A DNA stretch of 64,000 nt, taken from the NCBI GenBank assembly GCA_007125985.1, contig SLCE01000005.1, forward strand, positions 1-64,000, written 5' to 3'. The translations under genes and the position numbers were made by a program. This DNA is from Ectothiorhodospiraceae bacterium. Lineage in GTDB: Bacteria; Pseudomonadota; Gammaproteobacteria; Nitrococcales; Aquisalimonadaceae. A model generated the notes under the pieces. The model had not been told where the DNA came from. It ran no database searches and was given only the letters and a program-made list of their open reading frames with translations. Each line of letters starts with the position of its first letter. Within the stretch, counting starts at the first letter, position 1. Shown here piece after piece: positions 10,694 to 20,853 of this stretch.

Positions 10694-10956
10694 GGAAGCG
10701 CTGATCTATTCCCATAGTGCTCTGGCTTTGCAGCGTGTTCGGGGGCAAGGCGCGGCTCGCCGACAATGGCAAGCCCTTGGCAAGAGCCGCAACGCGGCAA
10801 CCGGACACGCTGCAAAGCCCCGCAGGGCGGGCCCTTCGCGCACGCTGAACGGCGTTGGCGTTCTTGCCAAGGGCGACGGCCATTGCCTGCGAACGCCGCC
10901 TGGTCAGCGCAGGCGAATGGCACCGCACAGCATCATCGGAATAGATCAGCGCTTCC
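10694..10956. repeat. Long copy (263 bp) of a dispersed palindromic repeat, between lpxA and lpxB
   Basis: Termini GGAAGCGCTGATCTATTCC ... GGAATAGATCAGCGCTTCC are exact inverted repeats; inner inverted repeat GGCTTTGCAGCGTGTTCG / CGGACACGCTGCAAAGCC; similar to copies at 38565-38757 and 51890-51958. Confidence 0.92.
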
Positions 10957-11727
10957 TTAACGGACAATGCCGCGGCCCTCTTCGGCCAGGAATTCCACCA
11001 ATGGCAACAACTCGACATGTTCGCCCGCCATGGGCCGCAGTGCTTCCAGGGCCTGCTCCAGACGCAGACCCTGCTTGTAGAGCACGCGATAGGCGCGACG
11101 TACAGCCTGCACGGCCTCCCGGCTGTACCCCCGACGCCGCAACCCTTCGCTGTTCACGCCGTGAGGCTCTGCGGGATTGCCTGCCACAGTGACAAATGGA
11201 GGCACATCCTGCTTCACCGCGCTGCCCATGGACGAAAAGCTGTGCGCGCCGACGCGGCAGAACTGATGCACCAGCGTGAACCCGCCGAGAATCACGTCAT
11301 CCGCAACACGCACATGCCCGGCGAGGGATGCACCGTTGGCGAACACCGTCCGGCACCCCACCTGACAGTCATGGGCGATATGGACGTAGGCCATGATCCA
11401 GTTGTCGTCACCAATGCGCGTCACGCCATTGTCCTGCACAGTGCCGCGATTGATGGTGACAAACTCCCGGAACGTATTCCGTTCGCCGATCTCCAGCAAG
11501 GTCTCCTCCCCTGCATACTTCTTGTCCTGCGGGTCGGCGCCGATGGACGCGTACTGGTAAACGCGATTACCCGCTGCCATCCGGGTAGGCCCTTCGATGG
11601 TCACATGGGGCCCGATTACGCAATCATCGCCGATGTGCACATCCGGCCCGATTACGCTGAAAGCCCCGATATGGACGTTGCGCCCGATGCGGGCGCTTGG
11701 GTCAATGACTGCTGTCTCGTGTATCAA
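10957..11727 (-). CDS. lpxA: acyl-ACP--UDP-N-acetylglucosamine O-acyltransferase (canonical-position copy)
   Basis: [30 protein letters not shown]..., [52 protein letters not shown] start at 11727 overlaps the fabZ stop. The 284-aa ORF is over-extended. Confidence 0.94.
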   Translation of the reverse strand: MIHETAVIDPSARIGRNVHIGAFSVIGPDVHIGDDCVIGPHVTIEGPTRMAAGNRVYQYASIGADPQDKKYAGEETLLEIGERNTFREFVTINRGTVQDNGVTRIGDDNWIMAYVHIAHDCQVGCRTVFANGASLAGHVRVADDVILGGFTLVHQFCRVGAHSFSSMGSAVKQDVPPFVTVAGNPAEPHGVNSEGLRRRGYSREAVQAVRRAYRVLYKQGLRLEQALEALRPMAGEHVELLPLVEFLAEEGRGIVR

Positions 11728-12164
11728 GAGGATAGATCCCGCATCGTACACATGATCTCGGCCTCGGCAACGGCCTGGCCATCCACCGTGGCAAGCCCCT
11801 CGAACACCCAAATTCCGCGCTTACGGCGCAGGATGCGGACTTCCAGCCGTACCTGATCACCCGGTTCCACAGGACGCTTGAAACGGGCCTTGTCGAAACC
11901 CACCAGGTAAAAAATCAGATTACCCTCAGGCGCCTGCCCTTCCGTTTCGAATGCCAACAGGCCGCCCGCCTGAGCCATGGCCTCCAGCAGCAGCACGCCC
12001 GGCATCACAGGGCGCTGCGGGAAGTGACCCTGAAAAAAGGGCTCGTTGGCGGTGACATTCTTTATGGCGACGATCGAGTCGCCGGAATTCAATTCCAACA
12101 CACGGTCCACCAGCAGGAACGGATACCGGTGGGGAAGCTGTGTTCTGATGCCGTGTATATCCAT
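11724..12164 (-). CDS. fabZ: 3-hydroxyacyl-[acyl-carrier-protein] dehydratase FabZ
   Basis: [26 protein letters not shown]...[20 protein letters not shown]; start trimmed from the 187-aa ORF. Confidence 0.95.
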   Translation of the reverse strand: MDIHGIRTQLPHRYPFLLVDRVLELNSGDSIVAIKNVTANEPFFQGHFPQRPVMPGVLLLEAMAQAGGLLAFETEGQAPEGNLIFYLVGFDKARFKRPVEPGDQVRLEVRILRRKRGIWVFEGLATVDGQAVAEAEIMCTMRDLSS

Positions 12165-12274
12165 GCTCGGTCTGATTCTCCCGTACGCGGTCCGGTACGG
12201 GCTGGATATAACCGGCCCCCGTCCGCCGCTGCGTCGCACCCTTACTGGCGCGACCTGTTCGCTGAAAACCGAAA

Positions 12275-12315
12275 CGGGCCGGGACATGACGCTTACACGT
12301 CATCTCCACGGCCCG
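12275..12315. other. Two-stem intergenic hairpin between skp and fabZ
   Basis: CGGGCCG-ggac-ATGACG-cttaca-CGTCAT-ctcca-CGGCCCG: outer 7-bp and inner 6-bp perfect stems. Confidence 0.7.
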
Positions 12316-12345
12316 ACTGGGCTACCGAAGCAGCCGACTGGATGT

Positions 12346-12873
12346 TCAGTCGCCGGTTTCGAAGTCCTGGCGCATCCATTCCAGCACCAGGTCAGTGATA
12401 TCTACCTGGTCACTGGCGTAAACCACGCCATCGCTGACGACGAGGTCATAATCACGCTGTTCCGCAACCGCACTGATGGTGTCAAAAATCTGCCGCTGCA
12501 GGCGGCCGAGTTCTTCGTTCCGGCGCATGTTGAAATCTTCCCGGAACTCGTCCTGTGCCCGACGCAGTTCCCGTTTGCGGGAGACCACATCGCGTTGCAG
12601 ACGCCGCTGCTCTTCCTCACTCATCACGGCGCCGTCGCGGTTGAGCCGTTCTTCCAAGTCGCGGATATCCGACTGTTCCGCGGCCATTTCGCGGTCGCGG
12701 GGAGCGAACTCCTCCTCCAGCTTTGCGCGGGCCGCTTCTGCCTGCGGCGCCTCCGCCGAAACCCGACCGAGATTGACGAACCCGATCCGTGTCTCCGCCT
12801 GCGCCGATCCGGCCACCAATAGAGCCGTAACCAGCAGTGCGGTCATTCCCATCCTGATGAGCGCTTTCGTCAC
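12346..12873 (-). CDS. skp: periplasmic chaperone Skp/OmpH family
   Basis: Signal peptide (MTALLVTALLVAGSAQA) then ETRIGFVNLGRVSAEAPQAEAARAKLEEEFAPRDREM...; between bamA and fabZ; GTG start inferred. Confidence 0.88.
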   Translation of the reverse strand: MTKALIRMGMTALLVTALLVAGSAQAETRIGFVNLGRVSAEAPQAEAARAKLEEEFAPRDREMAAEQSDIRDLEERLNRDGAVMSEEEQRRLQRDVVSRKRELRRAQDEFREDFNMRRNEELGRLQRQIFDTISAVAEQRDYDLVVSDGVVYASDQVDITDLVLEWMRQDFETGD

Positions 12874-12947
12874 GTCTCCACTCTGCCGTCTGCCCCGCGT
12901 CGGACGCGGCCCGGGCCGGCGTACCTGCAAGCCCTGGCCGGGATCCT

Positions 12948-15224
12948 CTAGAAGAAGGAGCCCAGAGAGAACTGGAAGGTGTCCGTCTCGTCTCCTCGCT
13001 CGTCATTTAACGGCTTGGCAAGGCTCATTGTCAATGCGCCCAGCGGAGACATCCACGTGAATGCCAGACCTGTGGAATAGCGCACTTCATCCAGATCCAC
13101 GTCGTCCTTTGTATTGTAAACCTGGCCTGCGTCCAGGAATGTGGACAACCGCACAGCGTCGGATTCCACGAACGGGACCGGGAACATCACTTCGGCGCTG
13201 GCGTTCAAGCGCAGGTTACCCCCGGTCGGCCGGTTGTCTTCCGGGTCACGCGGACCCAGGGAGCTGGTTCTGAAGCCACGCACCGAGCTGATACCGCCGG
13301 TGAAGAAATTCTCGAAGAACGGCAGTTCCGTGGTGTCACCATAGCCTTCCCCGTATCCGACACGCCCTTCCAGGGCCATGGTCCAGCGCTCGGAGAGCGG
13401 AAAGTAGCGCTTGTTGTTGTAAAACGTCTTGTAATACCGGAGATCACTACCGGGAACCGCGATTTCACCGCCGAATTGCTGGGTGCCGCCCTGGCTCGGG
13501 AAAATACGCCGATCCGTGGTATTGCGGCTCCAGCGGGCGGAAACCTTGTAGTTGAAGTAGTCCTCACCGAACTCGTCGACAAAATCCTGCAGCCTCTGGG
13601 TGGAATCACGCACATCCAGCTTGATGTCCTCCACCCCGAAATCGAACCGGATCTGGTCTTCCTCATTCAGCGGAACACCAAAACCCACCTGCGCGACAAT
13701 CTGCCGCAAGCCGTAATCGGACAAGCGCTGACGACGTGCATCGGTATCCCGGTACTGGGCATTGAAGTAGCGGGTAACGCCGTCCACGGTGTAGTAGCGA
13801 TCGGTATAGGTGGCCTGGTATAGCCGGCTGAAGCGGTTATTATCGGCGGACAGCATGATGCGGTCACCGGTACCCAACACGTTGTCCTGGGCCACCGAGA
13901 AGTTCAACAGTACGCCCGTCCCGGTGCCGTAGCCCACGCCGGCCTGCAGGCTACCGGACAGCCCCTCGGCCACGTCGACGTTCACGTCCACCTGGTCCTG
14001 CTCGCCCGGCACCTGTTCCGTGTCGATATTCACCGAATCGAAAAAGCCAAGCCGGTTCAGGCGCGTCCGGGACAGACGGATCTTGCTGGCATCGAACCAG
14101 CCTCCTTCCATCTGTCGCAGTTCGCGCCGGATCACCTCGTCATCTGTGCGGTAATTGCCGGAAATATTGATCCGCCGCACATAGGCCCGCGCTCCCGGGT
14201 CAACAAAGTACGTGAGGGCCACTTCCTGCGTGTCGCGATCCACTTCAGGGACGGCGTTGACGTTGGCAAAGGCGTAGCCCTCTTCCCCCAGGCGCTCGCG
14301 GATGGCATCGGTGCCCTCCTGCACGCGCCGCTGGGAAAACAACTCGCCCGGCTCCAGCTCGATCAGTTCCAGCAGGGCCTCTTCACCCACGATCAACTGA
14401 CCCGCCAAGCGCACCTCGCTGATGGTGTGCTGCTCACCTTCGGAGACATTGATCGTGAGGTACAGGCCCTTACGATCCGGGGTCATGGACACCTGGGTCG
14501 AGAGCACGGTGAAGTTCACATAGCCCCGGTTCAGGTAATAGGAACGAATGGATTCCAGATCGCCGCTGAGTTGCTCGCGGGAGTACTGGTCACGCCGGGA
14601 GAACGGCAGATACCAGGGGCGCGGCCCCAAGCCCACGAGCCGGCGCAGCTGGCGATCGGAAAACGCTTCATTGCCAATGAAATGCACTTCCCGGATCCGC
14701 GCCCGCTCGCCTTCGTCGATATCGATGCGAATGCCCACTCGGTTACGGGGCAACGGCGACACCGTACTGGAAATGGACACGTCATAACGGCCCTGGGCGA
14801 AATACTGACGCCGGAGTTCGTTCTCCACGCCCTCCAACAGCGAGCGGTTGAAGGTCTCACCTTCGGACAATCCCACATCCCGCAGCGCATCCATCAACGG
14901 CTCCGAATCCATGGATTCATTGCCGAAGATCTCGATGCGGGAAATGGACGGGCGCTCCACCACGTTCACCACCAGCACATCGCCATCCCGCTCCAGGGCG
15001 ATGTCCTGGAAGAACCCGGTGCCATAGAGGGCACGGATGGCCTCCGCGGCGCGCTGACTGTCAACCTGGTCGTCAATGCTGATGGGCAAATAGTTAAACA
15101 CTGTGCCCGGCGCAATGCGCCGCAGGCCCTCAACACGGATGTCGTCCACCATAAAAGGTTCAAATGCCTTGGCCTGAGCCGACCAGGCAAGGCACAGGAC
15201 CAACGGAGCGATCAGTTTTCGCAT
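12948..15224 (-). CDS. bamA: outer membrane protein assembly factor BamA
   Basis: 758 aa, POTRA repeats, SSVRGFRTSSLGPRD (VRGF motif), C-terminal FQFSLGSFF. Confidence 0.97.
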   Translation of the reverse strand: MRKLIAPLVLCLAWSAQAKAFEPFMVDDIRVEGLRRIAPGTVFNYLPISIDDQVDSQRAAEAIRALYGTGFFQDIALERDGDVLVVNVVERPSISRIEIFGNESMDSEPLMDALRDVGLSEGETFNRSLLEGVENELRRQYFAQGRYDVSISSTVSPLPRNRVGIRIDIDEGERARIREVHFIGNEAFSDRQLRRLVGLGPRPWYLPFSRRDQYSREQLSGDLESIRSYYLNRGYVNFTVLSTQVSMTPDRKGLYLTINVSEGEQHTISEVRLAGQLIVGEEALLELIELEPGELFSQRRVQEGTDAIRERLGEEGYAFANVNAVPEVDRDTQEVALTYFVDPGARAYVRRINISGNYRTDDEVIRRELRQMEGGWFDASKIRLSRTRLNRLGFFDSVNIDTEQVPGEQDQVDVNVDVAEGLSGSLQAGVGYGTGTGVLLNFSVAQDNVLGTGDRIMLSADNNRFSRLYQATYTDRYYTVDGVTRYFNAQYRDTDARRQRLSDYGLRQIVAQVGFGVPLNEEDQIRFDFGVEDIKLDVRDSTQRLQDFVDEFGEDYFNYKVSARWSRNTTDRRIFPSQGGTQQFGGEIAVPGSDLRYYKTFYNNKRYFPLSERWTMALEGRVGYGEGYGDTTELPFFENFFTGGISSVRGFRTSSLGPRDPEDNRPTGGNLRLNASAEVMFPVPFVESDAVRLSTFLDAGQVYNTKDDVDLDEVRYSTGLAFTWMSPLGALTMSLAKPLNDERGDETDTFQFSLGSFF

Positions 15225-15247
15225 AAATGCCGAAATCTTCCGAAGAG

Positions 15248-16603
15248 TCAGCTCGCCAGGCGAGCGATGTCGTTATAAAAGGCGAGCGTCATGAGCAACA
15301 ACAGCAGCAATATGCCCACGTATTGGGCGTAGATCTGCACCTGTTCAGACACCGGGCTGCCCTTCACCGCCTCGATGAGGTAGTACATCAGGTGGCCTCC
15401 ATCCAACACCGGGATGGGCAGCAGGTTCAGCACGCCCAGGCTGATACTGACAATCGCCAGGAATTTCAGGAAGGGCACCAGCCCGGATGAGGCGGTATCC
15501 CCTGCATACTGGCCGATGCTGATAGGGCCGCTCAGATTATTCAATGACGCCTGACCCGTAATCATGCCCCACAGCACCTGCAGGGTGAGCACACTGGTGC
15601 GCCAGGTATCGGCCGCCGCCTCGCCAAGGGCGGTCAGCGGCCCATAGCGTACGGTATGACGCATGCTGTCGAACAGGTCTGCAGGCACATCCGGGCGGAC
15701 GCCGAGAACCCCCCGAGGGCTGTCCACCTCACCAAGCGCCACCTGATAGGTACGGGACCCGCCTGCACGGTCGACCTCCACTTCCACGGTTTCTCCGGCC
15801 CGGGCCTGCACCGCCTGGACCAGGCTGCGCCAATCGTCCACCGGTTCACCGGCAACGGCAAGCACCTGATCCCCCGCCTGTAGCCCGGCCGCCGCTGCAG
15901 ACCCGCCATCGATCAGTTCACCGACCCGTGCCTCCAGTTGTGGCTGCCAGGGACGGAATCCGATGGTTCGCAGCAAATCCGGTTCATCACCGAGGCGACC
16001 CAACCCGCTCAGGTCCAGTTGCCGTTGCAGATCGGTGCCGCGCTCGCTCGCCACGGTGATCGTGGTTTCGCCGCGACTCAGGCTGGCGTCGAGCAGGGAA
16101 ATCAGCACCTTTTCCCAGGTCGGCGTGCTGCGGCCACCAATGGCCACGATCTCCTGCCCCGGCTCAATGCCGGCGGCGGCAGCCGGGGTTTCCGGCAGCA
16201 CTTCCCCCACCACGGGACGCACTTCGGTGGTTCCGGCGACGAAAATCAGCCAGTAAACCACCAGGGCGAACAGAAAGTTGAACAAAGGGCCCGCGGAAAC
16301 AATGGCGGTACGGCGCCAGAGGTGCTGGCGGTTGAACGCGCGATGCTGCTCCGCTTCGGGAACAGGGCTCTCCCGCTCATCCAGCATTTTCACGTAGCCG
16401 CCCAAGGGAATGGCGGAGATACAGTATTCCGTGTTGTCGGGGCCGGCACGCCAGGTGAACAGCGGCTTGCCGAAGCCGATGGAATACCGCAGCACCTTCA
16501 CGCCCAGGCGGCGGGCCACCCAGTAGTGGCCGAACTCGTGGAACGCCACCAGAATACCAATGGCTACCAGAAAGGCGATTACGCTCGTCAGAAAACCGCT
16601 CAA
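15248..16603 (-). CDS. rseP: RIP metalloprotease RseP
   Basis: 451 aa, HEFGHYWVARRLGVKVLRYSIGFGKPL zinc protease motif, PDZ regions, LNLLPIPVLDGGHLMYY. Confidence 0.96.
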   Translation of the reverse strand: MSGFLTSVIAFLVAIGILVAFHEFGHYWVARRLGVKVLRYSIGFGKPLFTWRAGPDNTEYCISAIPLGGYVKMLDERESPVPEAEQHRAFNRQHLWRRTAIVSAGPLFNFLFALVVYWLIFVAGTTEVRPVVGEVLPETPAAAAGIEPGQEIVAIGGRSTPTWEKVLISLLDASLSRGETTITVASERGTDLQRQLDLSGLGRLGDEPDLLRTIGFRPWQPQLEARVGELIDGGSAAAAGLQAGDQVLAVAGEPVDDWRSLVQAVQARAGETVEVEVDRAGGSRTYQVALGEVDSPRGVLGVRPDVPADLFDSMRHTVRYGPLTALGEAAADTWRTSVLTLQVLWGMITGQASLNNLSGPISIGQYAGDTASSGLVPFLKFLAIVSISLGVLNLLPIPVLDGGHLMYYLIEAVKGSPVSEQVQIYAQYVGILLLLLLMTLAFYNDIARLAS

Positions 16604-16643
16604 AGTTCAAGTCCCGCTTCAGTGCGACACATGGTGGCGGGCA

Positions 16644-17837
16644 CTACCACCGGCCCGCCACTTCTTGCGCCACCAGTCTCGCCCGCCGATCCCTGGAAAC
16701 CACATCATCCAAGTCTACGACCGACTCAACGCCGAGACGTTCCAGCGCCTCGGCAATCAGCCGTGGTATATCGGTGAAGCGCAGTCCGCCGGCCAGGAAG
16801 GCGTCCACCGCCACCTCATTGGCAGCGTTCAGACTGATGCAGGCGTCACCTCCAGCGGCATGCGCCTGATACGCCAGCGCCAGGCACGGGAAGCGTTCGG
16901 TATCCGGGCGTTCGAACTGCAGGGCGCCGCTGGCCACCAGGTCCAGTCCGTTCACCCCGGAGTCAATGCGCTCCGGATACGCAAGCGCATGGGCGATGGG
17001 GGTGCGCATATCTGGATTCCCCAGTTGCGCGAGCAGCGAGCCGTCCACGTATTCCACCAGGGAATGGATAATGCTCTGGGGGTGCACCACCACGTCCACC
17101 GCCTCGCCGGGCAGGCCGAACAGCCAGCACGCCTCGATCAGCTCCAGCCCCTTGTTCATCAAGGTGGCCGAGTCCACGGAAATCTTCCGGCCCATGCTCC
17201 AGTTGGGATGAGCGCAGGCCTCGGCGGGCGTCACTGCGGCGAGAGCTTCGGCGCTAGTCTGCCGGAACGGCCCACCGGATGCGGTCAACAATACCCGGCG
17301 GATCCCCGTCGCGAAGGGGTGTGCCGGGGAAAAAGCCGGGGGCAGGCACTGGAACACCGCGTTGTGCTCGCTATCCAGTGGCAGCAGCGTCGCCCCGTAT
17401 TCCCGAACCGCCTGCATGAACAGGCTGCCCGCCATCACCAGCGACTCCTTGTTGGCCAGCAGTATGCGTTTCCCTGACCTGACTGCCGCCAGCGTGGGCT
17501 CCAGTCCGGCCGCACCCACAATGGCCGCAACCACCGTGTCACTTCCGGCATCACCCGCAACGGCTGTCAGGGCATCCGGCCCGGCGAGCACTTCAGTGTT
17601 CAGCCCACGCGCCCGCAGGCGCCGCTGCAGATCCGCAGCGGCGGACGCCTGCCGCACGACGGCCTGTTCCGGATGAAACGCCAGGCATTGCTGCTCCAGG
17701 CGGTCCACATTGCCATGGGCGGTGAGTGCTGCAATGCGATAGCGATCGGGGTGGCGCGCGATCACGTCCAGGGTGCTGACGCCAATGGAGCCGGTGGCGC
17801 CGAGGATCGTGACGCGCTTGCGGTCATCAGCCCCCAT
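16644..17837 (-). CDS. dxr: 1-deoxy-D-xylulose-5-phosphate reductoisomerase
   Basis: 397 aa, [46 protein letters not shown]. Confidence 0.97.
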   Translation of the reverse strand: MGADDRKRVTILGATGSIGVSTLDVIARHPDRYRIAALTAHGNVDRLEQQCLAFHPEQAVVRQASAAADLQRRLRARGLNTEVLAGPDALTAVAGDAGSDTVVAAIVGAAGLEPTLAAVRSGKRILLANKESLVMAGSLFMQAVREYGATLLPLDSEHNAVFQCLPPAFSPAHPFATGIRRVLLTASGGPFRQTSAEALAAVTPAEACAHPNWSMGRKISVDSATLMNKGLELIEACWLFGLPGEAVDVVVHPQSIIHSLVEYVDGSLLAQLGNPDMRTPIAHALAYPERIDSGVNGLDLVASGALQFERPDTERFPCLALAYQAHAAGGDACISLNAANEVAVDAFLAGGLRFTDIPRLIAEALERLGVESVVDLDDVVSRDRRARLVAQEVAGRW

Positions 17838-18673
17838 CAGGCAGACGCTCCGGGCAACATCAGATAGACCCCGAGGGCAAAAACGGTGCCGGTGGCGGTG
17901 AGGCTGTCGATGCGGTCCAGGACACCACCGTGCCCCGGTAGCAGCGTACCGCTATCCTTCACACCCCGGCGGCGTTTGATCAGGCTTTCATACAGATCGC
18001 CAAACACCGAAAAAACCACGGTGACGGCCGCAATCGAGAGCATGGCGACCAGGGGCAAGGACGGCAGCGGAAACAGAAAGTACATCAGCAAAGCCGCCAG
18101 CAGGGCGAGCAACACTCCCCCCACGGCCCCCTCCCAGGTTTTACCGGGGCTGACGCGGGGGGCCAGTTTGTGCCTCCCCAGCCCACGTCCGGCGAAGTAG
18201 GCACCCACATCGGCGGCCCAGGTGATGACAAGCACCATAAGCACGAACCAGGGCCCGCCCTCCAGGCCATGAAGCCAGACCAGTCCGGCCCAAGCCGGAA
18301 TCAGTACCAGCAGGCCCACCATCAGCGCCCAAGGGCCGCGGAACGCCCCATCGCCCACCGACTCCCCCGGGAAACGCACGACCTGCCAGGATGCCACCAC
18401 CCACCAGACGGCGCCGAGCACGAGCAAGGGGAACAGCAGCGGGCTCGGTTCGGCCCATCCCCCGCCCAGCAGGCCCATCAGCACCACGGCGACGCCCAGC
18501 CACGCCCAGCGGGAGGACTCACGCTCCACGTTTACCAGGCGCGCCCATTCCCAGGCGCCCAGCAAGACCACGGCGCCCAACGTCAGGGAGAACGCCCAGG
18601 TGGGCAGCAGGAAAATCGCCCCGAGAACCAGGGGCAGCAGAAGTAACGCGGTGATAATTCGGGCCTTAAGCAC
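17837..18673 (-). CDS. cdsA: phosphatidate cytidylyltransferase
   Basis: 278 aa multi-[53 protein letters not shown]. Confidence 0.96.
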   Translation of the reverse strand: MLKARIITALLLLPLVLGAIFLLPTWAFSLTLGAVVLLGAWEWARLVNVERESSRWAWLGVAVVLMGLLGGGWAEPSPLLFPLLVLGAVWWVVASWQVVRFPGESVGDGAFRGPWALMVGLLVLIPAWAGLVWLHGLEGGPWFVLMVLVITWAADVGAYFAGRGLGRHKLAPRVSPGKTWEGAVGGVLLALLAALLMYFLFPLPSLPLVAMLSIAAVTVVFSVFGDLYESLIKRRRGVKDSGTLLPGHGGVLDRIDSLTATGTVFALGVYLMLPGASA

Positions 18674-19427
18674 GATTCAGCCGCTCCACCTGGTCCCCCG
18701 TGCGGCCGAATCGCCGTTGGCGTCCTGCATACCAGGAAAGCGCCTCATCAAGATGGGATTCCCGGAAATCCGGCCAGAGCACCGGCGAGAAGTAGAGCTC
18801 CGCATAGGCCAGCTGCCACAACAGGAAATTACTGATCCGACTCTCACCCCCTGTGCGGATCAGAAGATCCGGATCGGGCAGTTCCGCCGTGCTTAGCATG
18901 CCGCCCACCAGTTCCTCATCCACCTGCTCCGGGGCAAGGGTGCCCTCCCGCACGGCCTCTGCAATACGACGTGCAGCCTGGGCCATGTCCCAGCGCCCTC
19001 CGTAGCTGATGGCAATCACCAGGTCCAGTCCATCATTGTCCGCGGTGAGTTGCTCCACCGAGGCGATCTGGCGCAGCAGGCGGTCGCTGAACCGGCTGCG
19101 ATCACCGATGGTCCGGATGCGGACGTTGTTCTCGTGAAGTTTTCCCGCTTCCTTCTCCATGGTCCGCAACAGCAGATCCATGAGCACCGAGACCTCCTCT
19201 TCGGGACGGGTCCAGTTCTCGCTGCTGAAGGCGAACAGCGTCAGCACTTCGACACCACGATGACCACAGGCCTCCACAATGCGGCGCACTGCATCCACCC
19301 CGGCGCGGTGGCCGGCGGGCCGCGGCATGAAGCGGGCCTGGGCCCAGCGGCCATTGCCGTCCATGACCACAGCGACATGTCGCGGCACTGCGGAGGCCTC
19401 TTTTGCCTGCTCCTGCTTCCTGTTCAT
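18666..19427 (-). CDS. uppS: isoprenyl (undecaprenyl) diphosphate synthase
   Basis: PRHVAVVMDGNGRWAQARFMPRPAGHRAG, FAFSSENWTRP; start MNRKQEQ chosen within the longer ORF. Confidence 0.96.
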   Translation of the reverse strand: MNRKQEQAKEASAVPRHVAVVMDGNGRWAQARFMPRPAGHRAGVDAVRRIVEACGHRGVEVLTLFAFSSENWTRPEEEVSVLMDLLLRTMEKEAGKLHENNVRIRTIGDRSRFSDRLLRQIASVEQLTADNDGLDLVIAISYGGRWDMAQAARRIAEAVREGTLAPEQVDEELVGGMLSTAELPDPDLLIRTGGESRISNFLLWQLAYAELYFSPVLWPDFRESHLDEALSWYAGRQRRFGRTGDQVERLNRA

Positions 19428-19550
19428 GCGTTCGGCTTGCCCATCATGGAACTCGGCCCTGTGCCACAAAAAACAAGACTCGACAGTCCACAAACACGTT
19501 GTGAATTGTCGAGCCCGCGGAATCCGCTGCCACCCCGACAGGGGCCGACC

Positions 19551-20108
19551 TCAGATCTCCATGAGTTCCTTTTCCTTCTTCTCCAGCAGGGCGTCAACTT
19601 CGGCCACGTACCGATCCGTGATTTTCTGTATCTGCTCTTCCGCCCGGCGCTGGTCATCCTCGGAAATCTCCTTTTCCTTGAGCAGAGCCTTGAGATCATT
19701 GTTGGCGTCACGCCGGATATTCCGCACTGCCACACGGGCCTGCTCCGCTTCACCCCGCACCACGCGCACGAGATCCTTGCGGCGCTCCTCGGTCAACGGT
19801 GGCATGGGCACGCGGATGGCATTGCCGGCAGTGGCCGGATTCAGGCCGAGGTCGGAATTCAGGATGACCTTCTCGACCTTCGCCACCATCGGCTTTTCGT
19901 AAGGGGTCACCAGCAGCGTGCGGGCATCCGATGCCACCACGTTGGCCACCTGATTGAGTGGCACTTCGCTGCCATAGTACTCCACCGTCAGGTGATCCAG
20001 CAGGCTGGCATGCGCACGACCGGTGCGAATTTTCACGAAGTCGCCCTGCAAGGCCTCCACCGATTTCTTCATCCGGCTTTCGGCATCTTTCTTGATGTCT
20101 TCAATCAC
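19551..20108 (-). CDS. frr: ribosome recycling factor
   Basis: 185 aa, [38 protein letters not shown]. Confidence 0.98.
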   Translation of the reverse strand: MIEDIKKDAESRMKKSVEALQGDFVKIRTGRAHASLLDHLTVEYYGSEVPLNQVANVVASDARTLLVTPYEKPMVAKVEKVILNSDLGLNPATAGNAIRVPMPPLTEERRKDLVRVVRGEAEQARVAVRNIRRDANNDLKALLKEKEISEDDQRRAEEQIQKITDRYVAEVDALLEKKEKELMEI

Positions 20109-20111
20109 GCC

Positions 20112-20831
20112 TTATCCCCTCTCGACGACGGTACCAACGTCCTCGCCGCAGACCACGTCCATCAATGCGCTGGGGCGCATCATATCGAACACCTGAATGG
20201 GCAGGTTGTGGTCCCGGCACAGCACGATGGCCGTGGCGTCCATCACCATCAATTTCCGCTCCAGCACTTCATCGTACGTCAGGCGCCGATAACGCTGAGC
20301 CTCCGGATTGGTCTTGGGGTCAGCAGTGTACACGCCATCCACTTTCGTTGCCTTCAACATGATGTCGGCATCCACTTCGATGGCACGCAGGCTGGCCGCG
20401 GAATCGGTGGTGAAGAACGGGTTGCCGGTACCGGCTGCAAAAATGACCACACGCCCCTTTTCCAGGTGCCGCATGGCACGGCGGCGAATGTAGTCTTCGC
20501 ACACCTGGTTGATCTTGATGGCCGACATGACCCGGGTGAACACGCCAGCGTGTTCCAGGGCGTCCTGCAGGGCCAGGGCATTCATCACCGTGGCCAACAT
20601 GCCCATATGATCGGCCGTTACCCGGTCCATGCCGGCGGCGGCAAGCCCCGCACCGCGGAAAATGTTGCCGCCGCCGATCACCATCGCCACCTCAACGCCG
20701 AGTTCCCTGACTTCCCGCACTTCCACCGCCAGGCGGCGGATCACGGCAGGGTCAATACCGTAATCGCCATCGCCCAGCAGACCTTCCCCGCTGACCTTGA
20801 GGAGAATGCGGCGGTATACCGGCGTCTTCAT
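20112..20831 (-). CDS. pyrH: UMP kinase
   Basis: [53 protein letters not shown]. Confidence 0.97.
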   Translation of the reverse strand: MKTPVYRRILLKVSGEGLLGDGDYGIDPAVIRRLAVEVREVRELGVEVAMVIGGGNIFRGAGLAAAGMDRVTADHMGMLATVMNALALQDALEHAGVFTRVMSAIKINQVCEDYIRRRAMRHLEKGRVVIFAAGTGNPFFTTDSAASLRAIEVDADIMLKATKVDGVYTADPKTNPEAQRYRRLTYDEVLERKLMVMDATAIVLCRDHNLPIQVFDMMRPSALMDVVCGEDVGTVVERG

Positions 20832-20853
20832 CGATGGCTCTCCTTGCTGGGGC

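Noticed and set aside
10677-11018. Small ORFs with ALIYSH / STMGIDQRF peptides (also 10690-10923, 10692-11192, 38457-38786, 38465-38761, 51623-51958, 26327-26584)
   Set aside because: These are translations of the dispersed palindromic repeat in various frames, not proteins.
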